Assembly: GCA_046350095.1 (NCBI GenBank)
Contig: JAXMBA010000002.1
Location: 2,232,001-2,296,000 of the forward strand
DNA from: Urbifossiella sp046350095
GTDB lineage: Bacteria > Planctomycetota > Planctomycetia > Gemmatales > Gemmataceae
Direction of reading: 5' to 3'
DNA: 64,000 bases
Made by a program: the position numbers and the translations under genes. The notes below the pieces were generated by a model. That model was not told where the DNA came from. It ran no database searches and worked only from the letters and a program-made list of their open reading frames with translations. Shown here piece by piece: positions 16,120-24,477 of the stretch. Position 1 is the first letter of the stretch; the number at the start of each line of letters is the position of its first letter.

Positions 16120-18198
16120 ATGACCCCCTGCCCGCCCGACGACCGCCTCCGCGCCTTCGACCGCGGCGGCGTGCCCGAGGCCGAACTCGACGCCATCGCC
16201 GCCCACCTCGGGGTCTGCCTCGGGTGCGTGGACCGGCTCGCCCGGCTGGCCGTGGCCGTCGGCCCGCTGGCGGACGCGTCCGACCCCGAACCGGACCACA
16301 GCGCGTACCGGCGGGCGGTCGCCCGGGCGGCGGGGCTGAACCCAGCCCGGCCGCGGCTCCCCGCGCCCGGCGACGCGCTCCGCGACTACCGGCTCGTCGA
16401 GGTGGTGGGGCGCGGCGGCATGGGGACGGTGTTCCGCGCCGTCCACGCCCGGCTCGACAAGGTGGTGGCGGTGAAGGTGCTGACCGGGCGGCGGTGGGGC
16501 GACCCGGACGCGGCCGCCCGGTTCGCCCGCGAGATGAAGGCCGTCGGGCGGCTGGCCCACCCGCACGTCGTCCAGGCGACCGACGCCGGCGACGCCGACG
16601 GGGTGCCGTTCCTGGTCATGGAATACGTCGAGGGGCTGACGTTGTCGGCACTCGTGCGGCGGGACGGCCCGCGGCCGGTGGCGGAGGCGTGCGACCTGGT
16701 CCGGCAGGCCGCCGCCGGGCTCGGCTACGCCCACGCGTCCGGGCTCGTCCACCGCGACGTGAAGCCGTCGAACCTGATCCGCACGGCCGGCGGCGTGGTG
16801 AAGGTGCTCGACCTCGGCCTCGCGCTCCCGCTCGCCGACCCGACGGCCGACGCCGCCGCGGGACTGAGTTCCGAGTCCGGCGGGTCGGACCTCACCTCGG
16901 CGAGCCGCGTCGTCGGCACGGTCGGGTACATGGCCCCGGAGCAGCGGCGGAACGCCCACGCCGTGGACGCCCGGGCCGACGTGTACGGCCTGGGCGCGAC
17001 GCTGTGGTTCCTCCTCACCGGCGAACCGCCCGGCGGTGGGTTCGCGGCGCCGGGCGCACTCCCGGGCAGCCTGCCGCCCGCGCTCTGGAGGAAGCTCCTC
17101 GCCCCGGACCCGGCCGAGCGTTTCGCCGACATGGCGGCCCTGTCCGCGGCGCTGGCGCCGTTCTGCGTACCGCCGAGGTCGCGGTCGAAGGTGCCGCTCG
17201 CCGTGGGCGCGCTGGCGTGCGTGGCCGGTGCGCTGGTGGTCGCGCTGCGGCCGCCGGCACCCGCGCCGGCGCCGGCCGCCCCGACGCCAGTCGCAGCCGC
17301 GCCTGCTCCGGTCGGAATCGCGGTGGCGGCTCCACGGGTCGCACCGCCGCCCGGGGCACTGCCGATGGCACCGCTCGCCGCCGGGGCGCTGCAACTCGAC
17401 TGGGCCGAGTTCCTGGGCGCGCCGCCGTTCCGCACGCACCCGGCCGGACTCGACTTCGCGCTGGTGCCGCCGGGCGAACTCGACCTGGCGCCGAACGCCC
17501 GGGTCGTCGTCACCCGGCCGTACCGGATCGGCACGACGGTCGTGACCCGCGGGCAGTTCGCCGCGTTCGTCGCGGCGACCGGGCACGTCACCGACGTGGA
17601 ACAGCGGCGGAACGGCGAGTACGTCGTGTTCGTGGCGGACCCCGGCGGCCGGAGCGGCGGCACGCGCTCGATCCGCAACCCGGCGTACAGTTGGCGGGCG
17701 CCGGGGTACGCCGACCCGGCCGACGCCGACCCGGCGACGCAGGTGAGCTGGGACGACGCGGCCGCCTTCTGCCGCTGGCTGTCGGCCGCCGACGGGCGCC
17801 CGTACCGGCTGCCGACCGAGGCCGAGTGGACGTGGGCCGTGCGGGCCGGGGACGCCGGCGACGAGCTCCCGGACCGGGCGCCGTTCGCCCCCGGGTACCC
17901 CCAGCCGCAGCTGGCCGCCCGCCCGATGCGGCCGACGGCGACGTCCGCGGGGCGGATGAATCCGTGGGGCGTCTGCACCGGCGGGCGGGTGGAGGAGTGG
18001 TGCCGCGACTGGTTCGGCGTCGTGCCCGCCGGCCGCACGTTCGACTTCGAGAACGCCACGCCCCACGTTGCCGGCATCCGCCTGACGTGCGGCGACTCCT
18101 ACGCCGGCCTGCGGACGCACTACGGCTCCCGGGCCGCCTTCCTGCCGCAGGCCGGGCGGAGTTCGATCGGGTTCCGGGTCGTGTGTGAGGCGCCCTGA
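16120..18198 (+). CDS. Zinc-finger / Ser-Thr kinase / FGE-like domain fusion
   Basis: 692 residues. The N-terminus has H29-x3-C33-x2-C36, the anti-sigma (zf-HC2-like) pattern. The kinase spans about 88-350: glycine loop G-R-G-G-M-G-T-V-F, Lys119 in A-V-K-V, catalytic H-R-D-V-K-P-S-N and D-L-G in place of D-F-G. A transmembrane segment lies near 365-385 (V-P-L-A-V-G-A-L-A-C-V-A-G), then an alanine/proline linker. The C-terminal domain (about 450-690) is an FGE-sulfatase fold (Y-R-L-P-T-E-A-E-W-T-W-A-V-R-A-G, G-F-R-V-V-C). It lacks the catalytic cysteine pair of true formylglycine-generating enzyme, so it is likely a sensor or lectin-like domain. Probably relays an extracytoplasmic signal. Confidence 0.87.
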   Translation: MTPCPPDDRLRAFDRGGVPEAELDAIAAHLGVCLGCVDRLARLAVAVGPLADASDPEPDHSAYRRAVARAAGLNPARPRLPAPGDALRDYRLVEVVGRGGMGTVFRAVHARLDKVVAVKVLTGRRWGDPDAAARFAREMKAVGRLAHPHVVQATDAGDADGVPFLVMEYVEGLTLSALVRRDGPRPVAEACDLVRQAAAGLGYAHASGLVHRDVKPSNLIRTAGGVVKVLDLGLALPLADPTADAAAGLSSESGGSDLTSASRVVGTVGYMAPEQRRNAHAVDARADVYGLGATLWFLLTGEPPGGGFAAPGALPGSLPPALWRKLLAPDPAERFADMAALSAALAPFCVPPRSRSKVPLAVGALACVAGALVVALRPPAPAPAPAAPTPVAAAPAPVGIAVAAPRVAPPPGALPMAPLAAGALQLDWAEFLGAPPFRTHPAGLDFALVPPGELDLAPNARVVVTRPYRIGTTVVTRGQFAAFVAATGHVTDVEQRRNGEYVVFVADPGGRSGGTRSIRNPAYSWRAPGYADPADADPATQVSWDDAAAFCRWLSAADGRPYRLPTEAEWTWAVRAGDAGDELPDRAPFAPGYPQPQLAARPMRPTATSAGRMNPWGVCTGGRVEEWCRDWFGVVPAGRTFDFENATPHVAGIRLTCGDSYAGLRTHYGSRAAFLPQAGRSSIGFRVVCEAP

Positions 18199-18293
18199 CC
18201 GGAGGCGTTTCGGGTTCCGGCGAGTTTCGTGTCAGACTCGCGGGCCGGCCCGCGTTCTGGGTGGGTGACACCCTCTCCGCACCGGAGTCCGCC

Positions 18294-21200
18294 ATGACCC
18301 GCACGGCCCGCACGACCCTCCGGGTCGAGCCCCTCGAAGACCGCACCACCCCGGCCTACACCGCCACCCTGAGCGGCACGACCGCCACGTTCGTCGGGAA
18401 CAGCTCGGGCGCGAGCGGCGATATCGTCGTCTTCGGCCAGAGCGGCGGCCTGTTGATCCACAACCGCGGGCTGGTCGATGCCGGCTTCGCCAGCGAGTTC
18501 GACTTCGATTCGACCGTCGCCGGCGACCAGACCCTGGCCGCGGACGCCGCCAGCGTCGTCAACCTCACGACCGGCGGCGGGCCGGACACTCTCCAGATCG
18601 GCGGGCAAGTCTCGTCCGGTCTACCGTTGACGGCTGCCCGCGCACTCGCCGCCCAGTTCCACTTCACGAAGTCCGGGGCCGGGGACGCCAGCGTCGTCAT
18701 CGAAGACGGCCTCAGCACCACCGGTACGACGTACACCTTCGCGAGCAACGGCGTCACCGCGACCGGGATCAACGTCTCGTTCGCCGGCCCGGCGTTCGGC
18801 GGCGGCATCACCCTCCGCACCGGCACCGGCTCCGACACGGTCAACCTCATCAGTGTGCTCGGGATCGCCAACGGGGTCGAGCCGCGGAACGTTGTCAACA
18901 CCGGCGGCAGCGACACCGTCACCATCGGGTCTGCCGCCGGCAGCCTGGACGGGTTCGCCGGGCAGCCGGTCACCGTGACCGGGAACGGCGGGACCACGGC
19001 CGTGGTGGTGAACGACGCCGGTGACGACGACGGCGACACGTACACCGTCACCGCCGGCGCCGTCCGCCGGGAGGACGGGGCGAACGACACGACCGTAACC
19101 ACCAGCGGGACGGGAGTTTCGACCAGCCTGAACACCGGCGGCGGGAACGACACCGTCGTCATGGCCGCCGGCGCCACCTTGAACGGCGGAACGCTCGACG
19201 CCGGGGCGGGCGTGGACACGCTCGACTACTCGGCCTTCACCAGCCCGGTCGCCGTGAACCTCGGCCTCGGCACGACCGGCCTCACCGCCGCGCTGGATGG
19301 CGGGCAGGCGAACCCGCCCCAGACCTCGCCCTCGGCCGGGACGGCTGCGATCTCGAACTACAGCGTGATCAGCAAGACGTTTGACCTCACCCTGACCGTG
19401 ACCGACCTCGACTCGGCGACCGTGACCGGAATCCGCCTCCACCGCGGCGGGGTCGGGGTGAACGGCACGCAGTTGATCGACCTGCTCGCCCTCGGCGCCC
19501 TCGTCCCGGTCGGGACCGGGTTCACGTTGACGCTCACGGGCGTGCCGCTCGCGGCGGCCGACGAGGCCGCGTTCCTCGGCGGTCAGACGTACCTGACAGT
19601 CGGCACCGCCGCCGCGAACACGCTGATCCGCGGGCAGGTATTCACGAATGGGAACGTCAACCTCGTCGCCGGCACTGCGACCGCGACGGGCGGTGTCGCG
19701 AACATCGAAAACGTCGTCGGCGGGTCGGCCGCCGACGGCCTGGTCGGCAGCTTCGCGGCGAACACACTGAGCGGGCTGGGCGGGACCGACGTACTCGTCG
19801 GTGGGCCGGGGGCGGACACCTTCGTCGGCGGGGCGAACGACGACGTGTTTGTGTGGAGCAACGGCGACGGGTCGGACGTGATGGACGGCGGGCCGGGGAA
19901 CGACACGGCGGCGGTGAACGGGAACGTGACCGGCAACGACGTGTTCGCGGTCGGGGCGAACGGCACCCGCGTGGACTTCGACCGCACCTCGGCCGGCCCG
20001 TTCTCGCTCGACATCGGCACCGTCGAGACGCTGGTCGTGAACGGCGTCGGCGGCGCCGACTCGTTCACGGTGAACGCCCTCGCCGGCGTCGCCGACCTGA
20101 CCGCCGTCCAGTTGAACGGTTTCGCCGGAGCCGACTCGTTCACAGTCAACGGCCCACCAGCGGGGATCGCGACCCGCGTCGACGGCGGCGCCGGGGCCGA
20201 CACGCTGTCCGTGCCGACAGCCGGGTCGGCGACGCCGAACCTGACGACGGCGACCGACGCGAACGGCGTGTCCGGTGCGTTCACGTTCGGCGACCGCGGG
20301 CCGGTGGCGTTCGCCGCCGTCGAGGCCGTCAACCCGCTCGTCACGAGCAGCGCGGCGACGACGTTCACGCAGGCCGTAGCAGGCACGTTCACCGTCACGG
20401 CCGCCGGCGCGCCGGCCGCCACGTTCACGGTTACCGCCGGGGTACTGCCGGCCGGCGTGACGCTCTCCCCCGCCGGCGTGCTGAGCGGCACGCCGACCGA
20501 GAGCGGCACCTTCCCGCTGACGATCACCGCCGCCACCGGCGTCGGCCCCGACGCGACGCAGGCGTTCACCCTGACGGTCGAGCCGAACGGCGACCGCTTC
20601 GCCGTCGCCACCGGGCCGGGCACGCCGGTGCGGGTGAAGGTGTTCACGCCGGACGGCGCGGAGTTGTTCACGCTCGCCCCGTTCGGCGCGTTCGCCGGCG
20701 GGGCGACGGTCGCTACCGCGGACGTGACCGGCGACGGGGTCGAGGACGTGGTGGTCGGCGCCGGGCCGGGTGCGGGGCCGCACGTGAAGGTGTTCGACGG
20801 CACGACCGGCGACGAGCTCCAGAGCTTCTTCGCGTTCGCGGTCGGGTTCACCGGCGGCGTGTTCGTCGGCGCCGGGGACGTGACGGGCGACGGGGTCGCC
20901 GACGTGGTGGTCGGCGCGGGGGCCGGCGCGGGGCCGCACGTGAAGGTGTTCGACGGGCGGACCGGCGGCCAAGCGCGTAGCTTCTTCGCGTTCGCCCCGG
21001 ACTTCACCGGCGGCGTCTCGGTCCGCGCCGGCGACGTCGACGGCGACGGGGCCGCGGACGTGGTGGTCGGCGCGGGGCCGGGCGGGGCGCCGCACGTGAA
21101 GGTGTTCTCCGGGGCGACCGGGGCCGAGTTGCAGAGCTTCTTCGCCGGGCCGCCCGACGACCGTTCCGGGGTGCTGGTCGGGGTGGGGAACTTCGACCCG

Positions 21201-21503
21201 GCGTCGAGCCGGCCGGAGATCGTGGCGAGCGTGGGCGGGCGGGTGCGGGTTTTCGGCCCGCCGGCCGGGAACGTGGCCGCGCTGCTGCCCTACATCGAGC
21301 AGGACAACTTCGTCCCGTTCGCGGTCGGCATCCCGGCCGCGCCGGCGGCCATCCGGCTGGGCGACGGGATCATCGCCATCCTGATCGGGGCCGTGGGTCG
21401 GGTCGCCCCGCGAGTGCAGATCATCGACGGGACGAGCAACACCGTGCGGAGTAGTTTCTTCGCGTTCGAGGAGGCCTTCACGGGCGGCGTGGCCGTCGGT
21501 TGA
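18294..21503 (+). CDS. Large secreted FG-GAP / Ig-like repeat surface protein
   Basis: About 1069 residues from the ATG at 18294, chosen because the R-V-E-P-L-E-D-R-T-T-P motif, a planctomycete surface-protein N-terminus, then follows immediately. The body is Gly/Asp/Thr-rich beta repeats, with an RTX-like patch near residues 500-550 (G-G-A-N-D-D-V-F-V-W). A putative Ig (He_PIG) domain reads L-P-A-G-V-T-L-S-P-A-G-V-L-S-G-T-P. The C-terminal third has about four FG-GAP/VCBS units (D-V-T-G-D-G-V-x-D-V-V-V-G-A-G) with calcium-binding Asp. One module is shared with the protein at 34879. Likely adhesion or cell envelope; ligand unknown. Confidence 0.8.
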   Translation: MTRTARTTLRVEPLEDRTTPAYTATLSGTTATFVGNSSGASGDIVVFGQSGGLLIHNRGLVDAGFASEFDFDSTVAGDQTLAADAASVVNLTTGGGPDTLQIGGQVSSGLPLTAARALAAQFHFTKSGAGDASVVIEDGLSTTGTTYTFASNGVTATGINVSFAGPAFGGGITLRTGTGSDTVNLISVLGIANGVEPRNVVNTGGSDTVTIGSAAGSLDGFAGQPVTVTGNGGTTAVVVNDAGDDDGDTYTVTAGAVRREDGANDTTVTTSGTGVSTSLNTGGGNDTVVMAAGATLNGGTLDAGAGVDTLDYSAFTSPVAVNLGLGTTGLTAALDGGQANPPQTSPSAGTAAISNYSVISKTFDLTLTVTDLDSATVTGIRLHRGGVGVNGTQLIDLLALGALVPVGTGFTLTLTGVPLAAADEAAFLGGQTYLTVGTAAANTLIRGQVFTNGNVNLVAGTATATGGVANIENVVGGSAADGLVGSFAANTLSGLGGTDVLVGGPGADTFVGGANDDVFVWSNGDGSDVMDGGPGNDTAAVNGNVTGNDVFAVGANGTRVDFDRTSAGPFSLDIGTVETLVVNGVGGADSFTVNALAGVADLTAVQLNGFAGADSFTVNGPPAGIATRVDGGAGADTLSVPTAGSATPNLTTATDANGVSGAFTFGDRGPVAFAAVEAVNPLVTSSAATTFTQAVAGTFTVTAAGAPAATFTVTAGVLPAGVTLSPAGVLSGTPTESGTFPLTITAATGVGPDATQAFTLTVEPNGDRFAVATGPGTPVRVKVFTPDGAELFTLAPFGAFAGGATVATADVTGDGVEDVVVGAGPGAGPHVKVFDGTTGDELQSFFAFAVGFTGGVFVGAGDVTGDGVADVVVGAGAGAGPHVKVFDGRTGGQARSFFAFAPDFTGGVSVRAGDVDGDGAADVVVGAGPGGAPHVKVFSGATGAELQSFFAGPPDDRSGVLVGVGNFDPASSRPEIVASVGGRVRVFGPPAGNVAALLPYIEQDNFVPFAVGIPAAPAAIRLGDGIIAILIGAVGRVAPRVQIIDGTSNTVRSSFFAFEEAFTGGVAVG

Positions 21504-21509
21504 CCGCGG

Positions 21510-22937
21510 CTAGGCGGGCGCGGCGTCGCCCTCCGCCGCGCCCCGAACGACCGCCCACAGCGCGTCCACGTCCCCGCGCGTGGTCTGCTCCGCACCGACG
21601 GAGACGCGCACCACCCAGCGGCCGCCGAGCGTCGCCGGCGTGAGGTACGCCCGGCCCGAGCGGTTGACGCGCTCGGCCCACGCGCGGGTGTGGGCGTCGA
21701 GTGCCTCGCCGGTCATACCCGGGGGCTCGTGGACGACGCAGACCGTTTGCAGCGGCACCGGAGCGGCCACGCGCCAGTGCGGCGTCGCCCGGACCTGCTC
21801 GGCGAGCCACCGCGCGTTGTCCAGGTCGCGGCGCAGCCTCGCCTGCAAGCCGCTCACGCCTTCCGAGCGGAGGAGGAACCACAGCTTCAGCGCCCGGAAG
21901 CGGCGGCCGAGGGGAATGCCCCAGTCGCGGTAGTTCGTCACCTTGCCGTCGGCGGCCGTGCGGAGGTAGCTGGGGTTGGTGGACATCACGCGGACGAGGT
22001 GGTCCGGGTCGCGGGTGTAGAACAGCGAGCAGTCGAAGACCGCGCCGAGCCACTTGTGCGGGTTCAGCAACACCGTGTCGGCGCGCTCGACGCCGTCCCA
22101 CATCCAGCGGCACTCGGGGAGGATCATCGCCGAACCGGCCATCGCGGCGTCGACGTGGAGCCAGAGCTTGTGCCGGGCCGCGACCTCGGCAATCCCGGCG
22201 ATCGGGTCGAGTGCCGTGGACGCGGTCGTGCCGGTCGTGGCGACCACGGCACACGGGAGCTTACCGGCCGCGGCGTCGGCGGCCACCATCTCGGCGAGGG
22301 CGTCCGGCCGCAGGGCGAAGGCGTCGTCGTGCGGCACGGCGCGGACGTTCTCCCGGCCGAACCCCGCCAGCAGTGCCGCCTTCTCCACCGAGCTGTGACT
22401 CTGGGCCGAGACGTACACGGTGAGCGGTTTGGGTTCGGCCTGCAAGCCGCCGCGGGCGAGGGAGAAGTTCGTGGTTCGCTCGCGGGCGCACAGCAGCGCC
22501 AGCAGGCTGCCGGTCGAGGCGGTGTCCTGGATGACGCCGCTCCACTCCTCCGACAGGCCGAGCGCCTGGCGCATCCAGCCGCAGACCACTTCTTCGAGTT
22601 CGGTCAGCGCGGGGCTGGCCTGCCAGTTCAGCCCGATGACGCCGAGGCCGGTGCTGACGAGGTCGCCGAGCACGCTGGCGAGCGCGGCGTTCGAGGGGAA
22701 GTAGCCGAAGAAGCGCGGGTGCTGCCAGTGCGTGACGCCGGGCATCACGACGCGGTCGAGGTCGGCGAGGACGGCGTCGAACGGTTCCGGCTCGGCGGGC
22801 GGCGCCGGCGGCAGCGCGGCCTTCACCTGCCCGGGTTCGGTCTGGGCGATCACGGGCCGCGCGGCGACGCCGGCCCGATAGTCGGCGAGCCAGTCGATCA
22901 GCCGGTGGCCGTGGGCGCGGAACTCATCGGGTGTCAT
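21510..22937 (-). CDS. PLP-dependent aromatic-amino-acid-type decarboxylase
   Basis: 475 residues, group II decarboxylase (DDC/AADC family), which removes the carboxyl group from Tyr, Trp, DOPA or Glu-like substrates. The PLP lysine is K295 in L-L-N-P-H-K-W-L; H181 (S-A-Q-S-H-S-S) stacks on PLP and D263 (H-V-D-A-A) binds its ring nitrogen. G-V-T-H-W-Q-H-P-R-F-F-G-Y-F-P is the family substrate-loop block. The start overlaps the end of ftr by 14 bases, so the two are co-translated. In archaea a tyrosine decarboxylase (MfnA, a different branch) makes tyramine for methanofuran. I infer a parallel role here, but the substrate is not shown by sequence. Confidence 0.88.
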   Translation of the reverse strand: MTPDEFRAHGHRLIDWLADYRAGVAARPVIAQTEPGQVKAALPPAPPAEPEPFDAVLADLDRVVMPGVTHWQHPRFFGYFPSNAALASVLGDLVSTGLGVIGLNWQASPALTELEEVVCGWMRQALGLSEEWSGVIQDTASTGSLLALLCARERTTNFSLARGGLQAEPKPLTVYVSAQSHSSVEKAALLAGFGRENVRAVPHDDAFALRPDALAEMVAADAAAGKLPCAVVATTGTTASTALDPIAGIAEVAARHKLWLHVDAAMAGSAMILPECRWMWDGVERADTVLLNPHKWLGAVFDCSLFYTRDPDHLVRVMSTNPSYLRTAADGKVTNYRDWGIPLGRRFRALKLWFLLRSEGVSGLQARLRRDLDNARWLAEQVRATPHWRVAAPVPLQTVCVVHEPPGMTGEALDAHTRAWAERVNRSGRAYLTPATLGGRWVVRVSVGAEQTTRGDVDALWAVVRGAAEGDAAPA

Positions 22938-23826
22938 CGAGCAGCCGGTGCAGGTGGATGTGGTGCGGGCCGAGCTTGCCGCCGTAGTTGCCGGCGGTGA
23001 TGCGCACCACCCCCGGGAGGCACGCGGCTCGCACGCCGGCGCGGGTCGCCGCCTCCACGGTCGGCAGGTCGAGCCCGTCGAAGACCAACTCGTAAACGGC
23101 GTTCACGCCCTCGGGCAGCGCCGACGCCACCGAGCCGCGGAGCGTCGGGCAGTAGGCGTCGTTCGTGCTCGCCTTCAGCGCCTTGTACTTGCTGCCGACC
23201 TTGCTGCCGCTGCGGACGACGCCGCCGGGGAACGGCAGGATGATGCCCGGCACCGCCCGCACCGCCGCGACCGCCGCCTCGGCCGCCGCCAGCGCCACCG
23301 ACTGCGAGTAGCCGAGGATGAGGAAGTTGCCGCCGCCGACGCCCTTCACCGTGCCGAACGACTCCTCGCACAGGAACTCGCCGTCCATCGTCGGCATCCG
23401 CCAGTAGCGCTTGCCGTCGAGCAGCTTGCTGATCTGCCACCCGTCGCCGAAGTAGCGCAACGCCCCGCCCACCTTGATCGACCGGCCCGGGTCGCCGGCC
23501 AGTCCGTTGAAACACGCCGTGGTGGCGCACGTCAGCACGCACTGGGCCACGCGGTTCACCACGGCCTTCTGCAGTGCGTCGCGGCTGAAGCCGAAGAAGA
23601 GGAGCGCCACCCCGGGCCGGCCGTCGGGGGTTTCGTCCGCCGACAGCTCGCGCTCGACGGCCGCCTCGGCGTCGCAGCCGATGACGCTGGCGGCGTACCC
23701 GGTGGCGGCCAGCCCGGCGGTGCGCGCCCACGCCGCCGACGCGGCCGTGACCACGACCCGCGCCGCGGTCATTGGGAACGCCTCGGCGAACGTGTCCTCG
23801 ATCTCGACGCCGTTGACGGTGAGCAC
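22924..23826 (-). CDS. ftr: Formylmethanofuran:tetrahydromethanopterin formyltransferase
   Basis: 300 residues from a GTG start at 23826 (V-L-T-V-N-G-V-E-I-E-D-T-F-A-E-A-F-P-M), the exact N-terminal signature of Ftr (FhcD in methylotrophs). The enzyme moves the formyl group between methanofuran and tetrahydromethanopterin in the cytosol. Further blocks: A-T-G-Y-A-A-S-V-I-G-C-D-A-E-A, E-L-S-A-D-E-T-P-D-G-R-P-G and the C-terminal R-I-T-A-G-N-Y-G-G-K-L-G. Length matches the family (about 297). It is divergent from the fwd genes across 99 bases and is followed, with overlap, by the decarboxylase. Confidence 0.95.
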   Translation of the reverse strand: MLTVNGVEIEDTFAEAFPMTAARVVVTAASAAWARTAGLAATGYAASVIGCDAEAAVERELSADETPDGRPGVALLFFGFSRDALQKAVVNRVAQCVLTCATTACFNGLAGDPGRSIKVGGALRYFGDGWQISKLLDGKRYWRMPTMDGEFLCEESFGTVKGVGGGNFLILGYSQSVALAAAEAAVAAVRAVPGIILPFPGGVVRSGSKVGSKYKALKASTNDAYCPTLRGSVASALPEGVNAVYELVFDGLDLPTVEAATRAGVRAACLPGVVRITAGNYGGKLGPHHIHLHRLLDDTR

Positions 23827-23925
23827 GGGCGGGGCGCTCCGGAGGGAGGTACGGAATCGTGTATTCCTTTGCCTCGCCGGCCGCAACCGCTTATGCTGGC
23901 AATTCCCGGCCCGCGAGGCGCGTCG

Positions 23926-24261
23926 ATGCGGTTCGTCCTGGTCCCGATCCGCACCAACAAGCAGGGAGTGCAGATCAACGTCGGCAAGGACGGGGCCGCG
24001 TACGACGCCATCGTCAACACGCTGACGATGCACGCCGACGACATGACGGAGTTGGGCGCCGCCGCCGGCGCCACGATTCGAGTGCGGACCGAGACCGGCG
24101 AGACGACGTTCCTCGTCAAGGACGGCAACGTGCCGCGGGGGCTGCTGTTCGTGCCGTACGGCCCGCCGACTTGCCTGCTGATGGGTGGGGACACCGACGG
24201 CACGGGCATGCCCACCTCGAAGGGCTGGGACGTGGACGTGGACGTCGTGGGGGCGCCATGA
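23926..24261 (+). CDS. fwdD: Formylmethanofuran dehydrogenase subunit D-like (molybdopterin dinucleotide-binding)
   Basis: 111 residues from the ATG at 23926; another in-frame ATG lies at 23893. The C-terminal block G-D-T-D-G-T-G-M-P-T-S-K-G with F-V-P-Y-G-P just before matches archaeal FwdD, the small MopB-C-terminal-like subunit that helps hold the pterin cofactor of the W/Mo enzyme. A stand-alone D subunit suggests a metal-pterin-active Fwd rather than the methylotroph FhcABCD hydrolase-only complex. Its stop overlaps the next start (ATGA). Confidence 0.85.
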   Translation: MRFVLVPIRTNKQGVQINVGKDGAAYDAIVNTLTMHADDMTELGAAAGATIRVRTETGETTFLVKDGNVPRGLLFVPYGPPTCLLMGGDTDGTGMPTSKGWDVDVDVVGAP

Positions 24262-24398
24262 ACGACGACACCGACGTGCAAGAGCAGGCCGCGAACCAGC
24301 CGGCGGAGGCCGAGCTTCCGGCGTGGGAGCAGATCGAGCCGGGGCGGTTCATGCCGCGCCGCGTCCGCGGCAGCTGCCGCGGGCAGGTGCTGGGGTGA
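24258..24398 (+). CDS. Small 46-aa protein within the fwd operon
   Basis: Unrecognised. It begins with an ATGA overlap with fwdD and ends 79 bases before fwdB. The N-terminal half is acidic and Gln-rich. The C-terminal half is basic (E-P-G-R-F-M-P-R-R-V-R-G-S) with one cysteine. Tight coupling to fwdD argues that it is translated. It could be a small assembly factor, but this is inference. Confidence 0.5.
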   Translation: MNDDTDVQEQAANQPAEAELPAWEQIEPGRFMPRRVRGSCRGQVLG

Positions 24399-24413
24399 AG
24401 CTTCGTCGTCCCG

Positions 24414-24430
24414 CCGTCCGGTCCGGACGG
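24414..24430 (+). promoter_or_regulatory. Intercistronic hairpin upstream of fwdB
   Basis: CCGTCCG / CGGACGG arms of 7 bases around a 3-base loop lie between the 46-aa gene and fwdB. It could modulate mRNA stability or fwdB translation; no U-tract follows. Confidence 0.35.
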
Positions 24431-24477
24431 CCCGCCAAACTCGTAGCCGCACGCCGCCGACTCTCCCGGGTGACGCG

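Noticed and set aside
16120..18198. C-terminal domain as an active formylglycine-generating enzyme for the sulfatase
   Set aside because: The cysteine pair needed for catalysis is not present at the expected place, so only the fold is claimed.
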